This document shows, piece by piece, positions 1 through 5,955 of a stretch of DNA of 8,450 bases. The notes beneath the pieces are model-generated. The model had not been told where the DNA came from. It did not search any database and saw nothing but the letters and a program-made list of their open reading frames with translations. Position 1 is the stretch's first letter. Each line of letters begins with the position of its first letter. Origin of the DNA: an uncultured Clostridia bacterium (GTDB taxonomy: Bacteria; Bacillota; Clostridia; Oscillospirales; Acutalibacteraceae); assembly GCA_947623765.1 (NCBI GenBank), contig CANQIG010000070.1:1-8450 (forward strand), in the 5' to 3' direction. Both the position numbers and the translations under genes were made by a program.

Positions 1-115
1 GCGCTGGGGAACGCCGGACGGGAACGGCAAAATTTTTTACACTTCTATTGCTTCTTTATCTCACACAAGCTAAAGCTCCGGGGTTTCTGTTTGCGTATAT
101 TCCTTTCGAGCAGTC
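1..115. other. AT-richer left edge with no supported gene
   Basis: This stretch drops in GC compared with the rest of the window, with a run of T at 33-38 and several AT-rich patches, as expected of intergenic DNA. A plus-strand frame is open from position 2 to a TAA at 71-73, but 23 codons without recognisable similarity do not support calling it the end of a gene. I found no convincing promoter or start codon with a ribosome binding site on either strand. Confidence 0.4.
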
Positions 116-139
116 AAAAGCGCCGCCCGGCCGGGCGGC
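116..139 (-). terminator. Intrinsic terminator of the glyQS-membrane protein unit
   Basis: Bases 122-139 form a perfect 18-base palindrome (GCCGCCCGG followed by CCGGGCGGC), giving a 7-bp all-GC stem with a GGCC loop. Read on the minus strand it is followed by GC and then TTTT (119-116). It starts 14 bases after the stop codon of the membrane-protein gene. On the plus strand the T-rich stretch is looser (CTTCTCTTTT, 141-150), so activity in that direction is possible but weaker. Confidence 0.8.
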
Positions 140-153
140 ACTTCTCTTTTGCT

Positions 154-954
154 TCACAGCCGACGCTCGCGGACCTCGCGCAGGATCTCGTCCACGTCGT
201 ACGTTTTGTGCGGCACGGCAGCGGGTTCCGCCGCAAAGTTCACGGGCGTTTCCGCCGCAGCCACTGCCGCGGCCTCCTCAGCGGGTGCTTCCGCCGCCTT
301 CGGCGCAGGCGCGGGGCGCTTCGCCGGGCGGGTCTTCGGGGCCGTGCCGCTTGCCGCCTCATGCCTTGGCCGGTAAGAGGAGTACACGTCCTCCATCGCC
401 GGGTCCCGGCGCGGCGGAGCGGCAGGGCGCTTCGGGCGCGCGGCGCGCTTTTCCTCGGCGGACATCGGTTCCGCGAGGAAATCCTCCAGCGTCATCCCGC
501 CGGGCATTCCCCGGTCCGTGCTGCGCACCGCCGGGAGTTCGTCCGTATCGGCTTTCGAGTCCACGGCCCGCCGGGACCGCCGGTCGCGCTCCCGGCGCGC
601 GGCGGCCTCGCGCTGCTTTGCGAGCTGCCGGGCTTCCTCGATCTCGCCGAGCACCTCTTCCCGGTCGTCCGAGTCGCTGTGCGCGGCGACCACGCGCGTC
701 ATCACGGCCATGATCACGATGCCCAGCGTCCCGCCTGCGGCGAGGAACGCGCCGGCCCAGAACACGGTGTCCGCAACGCGGCTGCCCGCGCCCTGCAGCA
801 CGAACGGCGCGGCGCTCGGCGCCGCTTCCGCCGTCTGTTCGGCGGGGTCCAAAACGAGGTCCCCCGCCGCGAGCGCCGCCGTCCCCGCCGCGCAGCAAAG
901 GAGCAGCGCGGCGAGCGCGAACAGGCAAAGGATACGCACGGTTTTTCTTTCCAT
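154..954 (-). CDS. Hypothetical membrane protein with disordered cytosolic tail
   Basis: I do not recognise a family for this 266-residue protein. Residues 1-30 look like a signal peptide or first membrane segment (positive start MERKTVR, hydrophobic core about 8-24, possible cleavage after ALAA). Residues 31-62 would be a short outside loop. Residues about 63-88 form a strong second membrane segment. The remaining ~178 residues are charged and low in complexity: a helical Glu/Arg-rich part (about 94-128), then an Ala/Pro/Arg/Lys-rich linker (about 165-250), then a final charged helix containing YDVDEILREV. The tail is probably cytosolic by the positive-inside rule. Two similar short motifs occur in it (156-162 and 254-260). 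The ATG at 954 is supported by AGGAAG a few bases upstream. The gene lies 36 bp behind glycyl-tRNA synthetase with no promoter visible between, so it is probably co-transcribed. The coding frame and topology are firm; the function is unknown. Confidence 0.8.
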   Translation of the reverse strand: MERKTVRILCLFALAALLLCCAAGTAALAAGDLVLDPAEQTAEAAPSAAPFVLQGAGSRVADTVFWAGAFLAAGGTLGIVIMAVMTRVVAAHSDSDDREEVLGEIEEARQLAKQREAAARRERDRRSRRAVDSKADTDELPAVRSTDRGMPGGMTLEDFLAEPMSAEEKRAARPKRPAAPPRRDPAMEDVYSSYRPRHEAASGTAPKTRPAKRPAPAPKAAEAPAEEAAAVAAAETPVNFAAEPAAVPHKTYDVDEILREVRERRL

Positions 955-972
955 ATCTCTTCCTATCTTCCT

Positions 973-989
973 CGTCCGTCATGCGGACG
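973..989 (-). repeat. Small inverted repeat between glyQS and the membrane protein gene
   Basis: CGTCCG (973-978) and CGGACG (984-989) form a 6-bp stem with a 5-base loop, starting two bases after the glyQS stop codon on the minus strand. It is not followed by a T-run; purine-rich sequence and the next ribosome binding site come instead. It is therefore not an obvious terminator, and might stabilise the upstream message or be chance. Confidence 0.4.
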
Positions 990-990
990 G

Positions 991-2382
991 TCAAAACCCG
1001 ATCTTCGACGCGATGTATTCGGGCAGCGCGTCGATCGCGATGCGCTCCTGCGCCATCGTGTCGCGGTCGCGCACGGTGACACAGCCGTCGGTCTCGCTCT
1101 CGAAATCGTACGTCACGCAGAACGGCGTGCCGATCTCGTCCTCGCGGCGGTACCGCTTGCCGATGGAGCCGGTCTCGTCGAAGTCGGTCATGAAGCGCTT
1201 CGCGAGCGTCTCATAGACCTCCATCGCCTTGCCGGAGAGCTTCTTCGAGAGCGGCAGCACGGCGGCCTTGTACGGCGCGACCGCCGGGGAGAGCCGCAGC
1301 ACGACGCGCGTGTCGTTCTTCGCGGCGTCGAGCACCTCCTCGTCGTACGCCTCGCAGAGGAGCGCGAGGACCGTGCGGTCGAGGCCGTAGGTCGACTCGA
1401 TGATGTACGGGATGAACCGCTCGTTCGTCTCCGGGTCGAGGTAGCTCATGTTCGTGCCGCTGTACTCCTGGTGGCGGGTGAGGTCGAAATCGGTGCGGTT
1501 GTGCGTGCCGTTGATCTCGCCCCAGCCGAACGGGAACAGGAACTCGATGTCGCACGCGGCCTTCGCGTAGTGCGCGAGCTTCTCGTGGTCGTGGTAGCGC
1601 AGGTGCTCCTCCTCGATGCCGAGGTCCTCGAAATACTGTTTCCCGTACGCCTTGAAGTATTCGTAGAGCTCGCCGTCCGTACCCTCCTTGCAGAAGGTCT
1701 GGAACTCCATCTGCTCGAACTCGATCGTGCGGAACGTAAAGTTTCCGGGGGTGATCTCGTTGCGGAACGCCTTGCCGATCTGCCCGATGGAGAACGGCAG
1801 CTTCGCGCGCATCGTGCGCTGAACGTTCAGGAAGTTGACGTACTCGCCCTGCGCGTTCTCCGGGCGCAGATAGATGACGCTCTTCGAGTCGTTCGTCACG
1901 CCGCGGTACGTCTGGAACATCAGGTTGAATTCGCGGATGTCCGTGAAATCGTGCTTGCCGCACTTCGGGCAGGGGATGTGGTGCGCCTTGATGTACTCGA
2001 ACATCTCCTCCTTCGTCATCGCGTCGGGATGGGCGTCGGGGTCGAAGGCTTCGATGAGGTTGTCGGCGCGGTGACGCGTCTTGCACTCCCTGCAGTCGAG
2101 CAGGGGATCGGAAAAGCTCGCGACGTGGCCGCTCGCCTCCCAGACGCGCGGGTGCATGAGGATGTCGGCGTCGACCTCATAGCTGTTCTTCCGCTCCTGG
2201 ATGAAGCGCTTGCGCCACGTGTCCTTGACGTTGTTCTTGAGGCGCGCGCCGAGCGGGCCGTAGTCCCATGTGTTCGCGAGGCCGCCGTAAATATCCGATC
2301 CGGGGAACACGAAGCCCCGAGTCTTGCAGAGCGCGACGATCTTTTCCATCGTCTTCTCTTCGGGTTTCAAAATGGTCTTCAT
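991..2382 (-). CDS. glyQS: Glycine--tRNA ligase, dimeric class II type
   Basis: This enzyme charges tRNA-Gly with glycine, using ATP, in the cytoplasm. The 463 residues match the usual length of the single-chain alpha-2 type found in many Gram-positives, rather than the separate alpha and beta chains. The N-terminal signature FVFPGSDIYGGLANTWDYGP (25-44) is typical. Two CxxC pairs (Cys97/Cys100 and Cys138/Cys141) form the expected zinc knuckle of the insertion. Motif 2 is at about 207-229 (FRNEITPGNF onward) and motif 3 at 329-339 (ESTYGLDRTVL). The C-terminal anticodon-binding domain begins near 368 (VAPYKAAVLPL). The ATG at 2382 has an AAAGGAAG ribosome binding site; an internal ATG at 2349 would remove an 11-residue extension but has a poorer site. 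It is the first gene of a minus-strand pair. The leader is only about 30 bases, too short for a T-box. Confidence 0.97.
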   Translation of the reverse strand: MKTILKPEEKTMEKIVALCKTRGFVFPGSDIYGGLANTWDYGPLGARLKNNVKDTWRKRFIQERKNSYEVDADILMHPRVWEASGHVASFSDPLLDCRECKTRHRADNLIEAFDPDAHPDAMTKEEMFEYIKAHHIPCPKCGKHDFTDIREFNLMFQTYRGVTNDSKSVIYLRPENAQGEYVNFLNVQRTMRAKLPFSIGQIGKAFRNEITPGNFTFRTIEFEQMEFQTFCKEGTDGELYEYFKAYGKQYFEDLGIEEEHLRYHDHEKLAHYAKAACDIEFLFPFGWGEINGTHNRTDFDLTRHQEYSGTNMSYLDPETNERFIPYIIESTYGLDRTVLALLCEAYDEEVLDAAKNDTRVVLRLSPAVAPYKAAVLPLSKKLSGKAMEVYETLAKRFMTDFDETGSIGKRYRREDEIGTPFCVTYDFESETDGCVTVRDRDTMAQERIAIDALPEYIASKIGF

Positions 2383-2420
2383 ACAGGCTTTTGCTTCCTT
2401 TCTTTCCGCTGAGTACGTTG

Positions 2421-2449
2421 ATTATACCATTTTTCCCGGGGAAGCGCAA
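2421..2449 (-). promoter_or_regulatory. Sigma-A promoter for glyQS
   Basis: On the minus strand, TTGCGC (2449-2444) and a perfect TATAAT (2426-2421) are separated by 17 bp. The -10 box is preceded by TGG, giving an extended -10 (TGnTATAAT). Transcription would start near 2414, leaving a leader of roughly 30 bases before the ATG at 2382. Confidence 0.85.
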
Positions 2450-2450
2450 G

Positions 2451-2506
2451 AGCCCTCCCCTGCATTCCCCGCACATTTTGCAAAATCGGTTGACAAGCCC
2501 TCCCCT
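2451..2506. repeat. 11-bp direct repeat in the divergent promoter region
   Basis: AGCCCTCCCCT occurs at 2451-2461 and again, identically, at 2496-2506, 45 bp apart from start to start. The first copy lies just outside the glyQS -35 box and the second inside the -35/-10 spacer of the arabinofuranosidase promoter. The repeat is visible; a role as a protein-binding site is only a guess. Confidence 0.5.
2475..2486. promoter_or_regulatory. Perfect 12-bp palindrome upstream of the GH51 promoter
   Basis: ATTTTGCAAAAT is identical to its own reverse complement and is AT-rich in a GC-rich setting. It ends 3 bp before the -35 box of the GH51 promoter, which places it at about -39 to -50 from the inferred start of transcription. 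That position suits an activator site or an UP element. The AraR operator of Bacillus (ATTTGTACGTACAAAT) shares the ATTT and AAAT ends but has a different, longer centre, so I do not assign a regulator. Confidence 0.5.
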
Positions 2507-2518
2507 TCGCGGTAGAAT
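2490..2518 (+). promoter_or_regulatory. Sigma-A promoter for the GH51 arabinofuranosidase
   Basis: A consensus TTGACA (2490-2495) and TAGAAT (2513-2518) are separated by 17 bp. Transcription would begin near 2525, giving a leader of about 45 bases. It is arranged divergently from the glyQS promoter, with the two -35 boxes 40 bp apart. Confidence 0.88.
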
Positions 2519-2536
2519 GGAGCCAAACGGAACCGT

Positions 2537-2563
2537 GCCGGGCAAAGCCCCGGCAGAGGGAGG
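2537..2563 (+). promoter_or_regulatory. Leader hairpin abutting the GH51 ribosome binding site
   Basis: GCCGGG (2537-2542) pairs with CCCGGC (2549-2554) around a 6-base loop (CAAAGC), making a stable stem in the messenger leader. The purine-rich ribosome binding site AGAGGGAGG (2555-2563) starts at the very next base, 6 bases before the ATG at 2570. The stem does not hide the site itself, but could affect ribosome loading or message stability. Confidence 0.55.
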
Positions 2564-2569
2564 CAATCC

Positions 2570-4081
2570 ATGAAAAACGCAAGGCTCACCGTGGAGAAGG
2601 ACTTCACGGTCTCGAAGATCGACCCGCGCATCTACGGCTCCTTCGTGGAGCACCTCGGCCGCGCGGTCTACGGCGGCGTGTACCAGCCGGGCCATCCCAC
2701 AGCCGACGAAGACGGCTTTCGGCGCGACGTGATGGACCTCGTGCGGGAGCTGCAGATCCCGATCATCCGCTATCCGGGCGGGAACTTCGTCTCGAATTTC
2801 TACTGGGAGGACAGCGTCGGGCCGGTCGAGCTGCGCCCGAAGCGTCTGGAGCTCGCGTGGCGCAGCACGGAGCCGAACCGCGTGGGCATCGCGGAGTTTT
2901 CCAAGTGGTGCAAAAAGGTCGGCGCCGAGGTGATGCAGGCCGTGAACCTCGGCACGCGCGGCATCGACGCGGCCTGCAATCTGCTCGAATACTGCAACCA
3001 CCCCTTCGGCTCGAAATACAGCGACCTGCGCATCTCCCACGGCGCGAAGGAGCCGTTCGGCGTGAAGGTCTGGTGCCTCGGCAACGAGATGGACGGCCCG
3101 TGGCAGACCGGCCACAAGAGCGCCGCCGAATACGGCCGTCTCGCAGACGAGACCGCGAAGGCCATGAAGCAGATCGACCCGTCGATCGAGCTCGTCCTCT
3201 GCGGCAGCTCGAACACGCAGATGCCCACCTTCCCGGAATGGGAGAACACCGCGCTCACGGCGGCCTACGACAGCGTGGACTACATCTCGCTGCACCAGTA
3301 TTTCGGGAACCGCGACGGCGATACGGCGAACTTCCTCGCGCTGAGCGACGAGATGGACCGCTTCATCCGGACGGTCGTCGCGACGTGCGACTTCGTGAAG
3401 GCGAAGCGCCGCGCGAAGAAGGACATGATGCTCTCGTTCGACGAATGGAACGTGTGGTTCCACTCCGACGCCGAGGACGCCGACACGATGCGGAACCGCC
3501 CGTGGCAGGAAGCGCCGCATCTGCTCGAGGACCGCTATACGTTTGAAGACGCGCTGCTCGTCGGGCTGATGCTCATCGCGCTGATGCGGCACAGCGACCG
3601 CGTGAAGATCGCGTGCATGGCGCAGCTCGTCAACGTGATCGCGCCGATCATGACGGAGGAGAACGGCCCGGCGTGGCGGCAGACGATCTTCTACCCGCTG
3701 CTGCACGCCTCGAAATACGGGCGCGGCACGGCGCTCATGCCGGTGCTCGCCTCGCCGAAGCACGACACGAAGGACTTCTCCGACGTCACCGACGTGGCGT
3801 CCGTCGCGGTTTGGAACGAGGCCGCGCAGGAGGTCACGGTCTTCGCGGTGAACCGCTCCGTCGAGGACGACGTCGCACTCACCGTCGACCTGCGTTCCTT
3901 CCCCGGCGCGCGGCTCGTCGAGCACATCCGCCTCGCAAACGGCGATCTGAAAGCGGCGAACAGCGCGGAAAAGCAGAACGTCGCGCCCGAGACCGTCTCC
4001 GCCGCCGAGACGGACGAGGCCGGGAACGCGCGCGTGCCGCTCGTGAAGTGCTCGTGGAACGTGCTGCGGTTCGCGGTGTGA
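2570..4081 (+). CDS. abfA: Alpha-L-arabinofuranosidase, GH51
   Basis: This is a retaining glycosidase that removes terminal alpha-L-arabinofuranosyl units from arabinan- or arabinoxylan-derived oligosaccharides. At 503 residues it has the normal family length: a TIM barrel followed by a C-terminal beta domain (from about residue 390). Family hallmarks are IYGSFVEHLGRAVYGG (21-36), RYPGGNFVSNFYWED (67-81) and LAWRSTEPNRVG (95-106). The acid/base is Glu173 in GNEMDGPWQ and the nucleophile is Glu292 in SFDEWNVW, close to the positions of the characterised Geobacillus enzyme. No signal peptide is present, so it probably acts in the cytoplasm on imported oligosaccharides. It has its own promoter, divergent from glyQS. 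The stop codon is only 15 bp from the -35 box of the next promoter and no terminator intervenes, so transcripts may run into the patatin gene. Family and catalytic residues are seen; the exact substrate is inferred. Confidence 0.96.
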   Translation: MKNARLTVEKDFTVSKIDPRIYGSFVEHLGRAVYGGVYQPGHPTADEDGFRRDVMDLVRELQIPIIRYPGGNFVSNFYWEDSVGPVELRPKRLELAWRSTEPNRVGIAEFSKWCKKVGAEVMQAVNLGTRGIDAACNLLEYCNHPFGSKYSDLRISHGAKEPFGVKVWCLGNEMDGPWQTGHKSAAEYGRLADETAKAMKQIDPSIELVLCGSSNTQMPTFPEWENTALTAAYDSVDYISLHQYFGNRDGDTANFLALSDEMDRFIRTVVATCDFVKAKRRAKKDMMLSFDEWNVWFHSDAEDADTMRNRPWQEAPHLLEDRYTFEDALLVGLMLIALMRHSDRVKIACMAQLVNVIAPIMTEENGPAWRQTIFYPLLHASKYGRGTALMPVLASPKHDTKDFSDVTDVASVAVWNEAAQEVTVFAVNRSVEDDVALTVDLRSFPGARLVEHIRLANGDLKAANSAEKQNVAPETVSAAETDEAGNARVPLVKCSWNVLRFAV

Positions 4082-4096
4082 GCCCGCGGGGCGGAC

Positions 4097-4125
4097 TTGC
4101 AAAACAGCGCCGCCCGTGGTACAAT
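4097..4125 (+). promoter_or_regulatory. Sigma-A promoter for the patatin-proC pair
   Basis: TTGCAA (4097-4102) and TACAAT (4120-4125) are separated by 17 bp, and the -10 box carries an extended TGG before it. The promoter sits directly after the GH51 stop codon. GGGCGG (4089-4094) and CCGCCC (4110-4115) form a spaced inverted repeat around the -35 box. The ribosome binding site for the next gene is AGAAGGG (4145-4151). Confidence 0.85.
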
Positions 4126-4157
4126 GACAGACAGCGTTTCGGAAAGAAGGGATCCCC

Positions 4158-5024
4158 ATGGATCAAAAAACATATCCCGCCATGCTGCTGCTCGAGGGCG
4201 GGTCGCTGCGCACGCTGTTCACCGCCGGCGTCCTCGACGTGTTCATGGAGCACGGCGTCGACTTCACGGACGTGATGGGCGTTTCCGCCGGCGCGCTGAC
4301 GGGCGTCAGCTTCGTCACGAAGCAGATCGGCCGCACGCGGGAGATCAACGTCGACCACATCCTCGACAAGAATTATCTCGGCGTGCGGAACCTCGTCCTG
4401 CACCACCAGATCTTCAACTTCGACTATATGCTCGGCGAGATGTCCACCAACATCGTCCCGCTCGACTACGAAGCGTTCCTCACCGCGCCGACGCATTTCA
4501 CCGCCGTCGCGACGGAGCTCGAGACCGGCGAGACGCGGTACCTTGAAAAGAGCGGCTGCGCGGACATTTTCAGCGCGATCCGCGCTTCGAGCTCCATGCC
4601 GATGGTCTCGAAGACCGTCCCGATGGGCGGGAAGCGCTACCTCGACGGCGGCTGCTCCAACGCCATCCCGTACCAAAAGGCGATCGACGACGGCTTTGAG
4701 AAGATCGTCCTCGTTCTGACGCGCCAGCAGGGATACCGCAAGCTCTACACGGCGCCCGCCATGGCGAAGGCCTACGCGCAGTATTTCCGGCACTTCCCCG
4801 CGTTCCTGCAGAAGCTGCTCGAGATCCCCACGCGCTACGACCGCGAGCAGCGGGAGATCGACGTCCTGGAAAAGGCGGGCCGGGTGTTCGTCATCCGCCC
4901 GGCGGGGCCGGTCGACGTCTCCCACACGGAGACCGACCAGGCGAAGCTCACCGCGCTCTACAACGAGGGCCGCGCCGCCGGAGAAGCGCGGCTCGGCGCT
5001 TTGCTCGAATATCTCGAACACTGA
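4158..5024 (+). CDS. Patatin-like phospholipase, YjjU-type
   Basis: The protein carries the patatin Ser-Asp dyad expected of a lipid acyl hydrolase. The glycine-rich oxyanion segment is LEGGSLRTLFTAGVLD (12-27), the nucleophile elbow is GVSAGA with Ser43 (41-46), and the catalytic Asp163 lies in LDGGCSNAIP. SSSMPMVSK (144-152) is typical of the YjjU branch of bacterial patatins, which have about 280-350 residues. It has no signal peptide and no clear membrane segment, so it is likely cytoplasmic or peripheral to the membrane. The physiological substrate of this branch is not well established; phospholipid or other acyl ester hydrolysis is the family inference. The ATG at 4158 follows an AGAAGGG ribosome binding site. 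It is 20 bp ahead of proC and shares its promoter, so the two form an operon, although no functional link is evident. Confidence 0.9.
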   Translation: MDQKTYPAMLLLEGGSLRTLFTAGVLDVFMEHGVDFTDVMGVSAGALTGVSFVTKQIGRTREINVDHILDKNYLGVRNLVLHHQIFNFDYMLGEMSTNIVPLDYEAFLTAPTHFTAVATELETGETRYLEKSGCADIFSAIRASSSMPMVSKTVPMGGKRYLDGGCSNAIPYQKAIDDGFEKIVLVLTRQQGYRKLYTAPAMAKAYAQYFRHFPAFLQKLLEIPTRYDREQREIDVLEKAGRVFVIRPAGPVDVSHTETDQAKLTALYNEGRAAGEARLGALLEYLEH

Positions 5025-5044
5025 GGACCGAAAGGAGGACCCCT

Positions 5045-5863
5045 ATGAAGCTCGGATTTATCGGCTGCGGCAATATGGGCTCCGCGATGGCGGCGGCCGC
5101 CGCGAAAGCGTGTACGGAAAACGACGAGATCTATCTCTCGAACCGCACGCGGCAGAAGGCGGAAGCGCTCGCCGAAACGCTCCCGCACGCCGTCGTCTCG
5201 GACAATGAGACCGTCGCCGCCGTCTGCAACCAGATCGTGCTCGGCGTGAAGCCGGGGATGCTCGCCGCTTTGCTCGCCTCCCTCCGGGAAACGCTCGTCG
5301 CGCGGGAGGAATCGCCGGTCCTCATCAATATGGCGGCGGGCGTGTCCTCCGCCATGGTGCAGGAAATGGTCGGCGCTCCGCTCCCGGTCATCACGGTGAA
5401 GCCCAACACGCCGGTGTGCGTCGGCGCGGGCGTCGTCGCCTACAACACCACGGAGAACGTCTCCGAAGCGGACCTCGCGGAATTTTCCCGTCTCTTTGCG
5501 CACGCCGGTCTTTTGATCCCGCTGCCCGAGTCCCTGCTCGACGCGGCGGGCGCGCTCTCCGGCTGCGGACCGGCGTTCGTCTATCTGTTCATCGGCGCGC
5601 TCGCGGACGGCGGCGTCGCGATGGGCCTGCCGAGGGGCACCGCGCAGCAGCTCGCCGCGCTGACGGTCCTCGGCAGCGGGAAGATGGCGCTCGAATCCGG
5701 CGAGCATCCCGAAGCCCTCAAGGACGCGGTCTGCTCCCCCGCCGGGAGCACCATCGCCGGGGTCGCGGCGCTCGAACGCGGCGCGTTCCGCGGGACGGTG
5801 CTCGACGCCCTGAGCGCGTCGTTCGAGAAGACCAAAACGCTCGCGTCGCCGAACGGAAAGTGA
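5045..5863 (+). CDS. proC: Pyrroline-5-carboxylate reductase
   Basis: This enzyme catalyses the last step of proline synthesis, reducing 1-pyrroline-5-carboxylate to L-proline with NAD(P)H in the cytoplasm. The 272 residues match the family. The Rossmann motif GFIGCGNMGSAM is at 4-15, with SNRT (32-35) in the cofactor-specificity region. VLGVKPGM (65-72) and the catalytic C-terminal helices follow: LSGCGPAFVYLFIGALADG (171-189) and the family signature around LKDAVCSPAGSTIAG (225-239). The usual R-x-M-P-N-T-P segment reads T-V-K-P-N-T-P (117-123), changing two normally conserved positions. A near-perfect AAAGGAGG (5031-5038) precedes the ATG. It is the second gene of the patatin-proC operon, closed by a strong terminator. 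No proA or proB lies nearby, so glutamate-derived precursor must come from elsewhere. Confidence 0.95.
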   Translation: MKLGFIGCGNMGSAMAAAAAKACTENDEIYLSNRTRQKAEALAETLPHAVVSDNETVAAVCNQIVLGVKPGMLAALLASLRETLVAREESPVLINMAAGVSSAMVQEMVGAPLPVITVKPNTPVCVGAGVVAYNTTENVSEADLAEFSRLFAHAGLLIPLPESLLDAAGALSGCGPAFVYLFIGALADGGVAMGLPRGTAQQLAALTVLGSGKMALESGEHPEALKDAVCSPAGSTIAGVAALERGAFRGTVLDALSASFEKTKTLASPNGK

Positions 5864-5868
5864 CACTT

Positions 5869-5887
5869 CGGCGGAACCGCTCCGCCG
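5869..5887 (+). repeat. Hairpin just after the proC stop codon
   Basis: CGGCGGA (5869-5875) and TCCGCCG (5881-5887) form a perfect 7-bp stem with loop ACCGC. It begins 5 bases after the proC stop and lies directly in front of the terminator hairpin. No T-run follows it, so it is more likely a message-stabilising stem than a second terminator. Confidence 0.5.
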
Positions 5888-5891
5888 CTTC

Positions 5892-5933
5892 CCCGCTCGC
5901 TCCCTTTTGGGGAACGGGCGGGCCGTTTTTTTT
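5892..5933 (+). terminator. Intrinsic terminator after proC
   Basis: Bases 5892-5904 pair with 5910-5922 as a 13-position stem with one mismatch (C5900/A5914) and one G-U pair around a TTTTG loop. The stem is followed by CCG and then eight T residues (5926-5933). A short TTGCC-TTC-GGCAA hairpin (5932-5944) follows directly. Confidence 0.9.
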
Positions 5934-5955
5934 GCCTTCGGCAACAAAACGCATA

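Noticed and set aside
973..989. Terminator between glyQS and the downstream membrane protein gene
   Set aside because: The stem is only 6 bp and is followed by purines and the next ribosome binding site, with no T-run.
91..2412. 773-codon plus-strand open frame opposite glyQS and the membrane protein gene
   Set aside because: It is antisense to a clear aminoacyl-tRNA synthetase, has no ribosome binding site or domain, and spans two real genes.
2479..2495. Possible catabolite-repression (cre) site overlapping the GH51 -35 region
   Set aside because: TG, CG and CA occur in the right order, but with one extra base on each side compared with the cre consensus, so the match is too weak to call.
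4097..4104. TTGCAAAA shared by the patatin -35 region and the palindrome at 2475-2486
   Set aside because: An 8-mer that is partly a -35 box is likely to recur by chance, and the flanking symmetry of the palindrome is missing at 4097.
2177..4159. 660-codon open frame on the minus strand across GH51 and part of glyQS
   Set aside because: It runs antisense through the GH51 gene, both promoters and the start of glyQS in another frame. Its composition is typical of a GC3-bias shadow.
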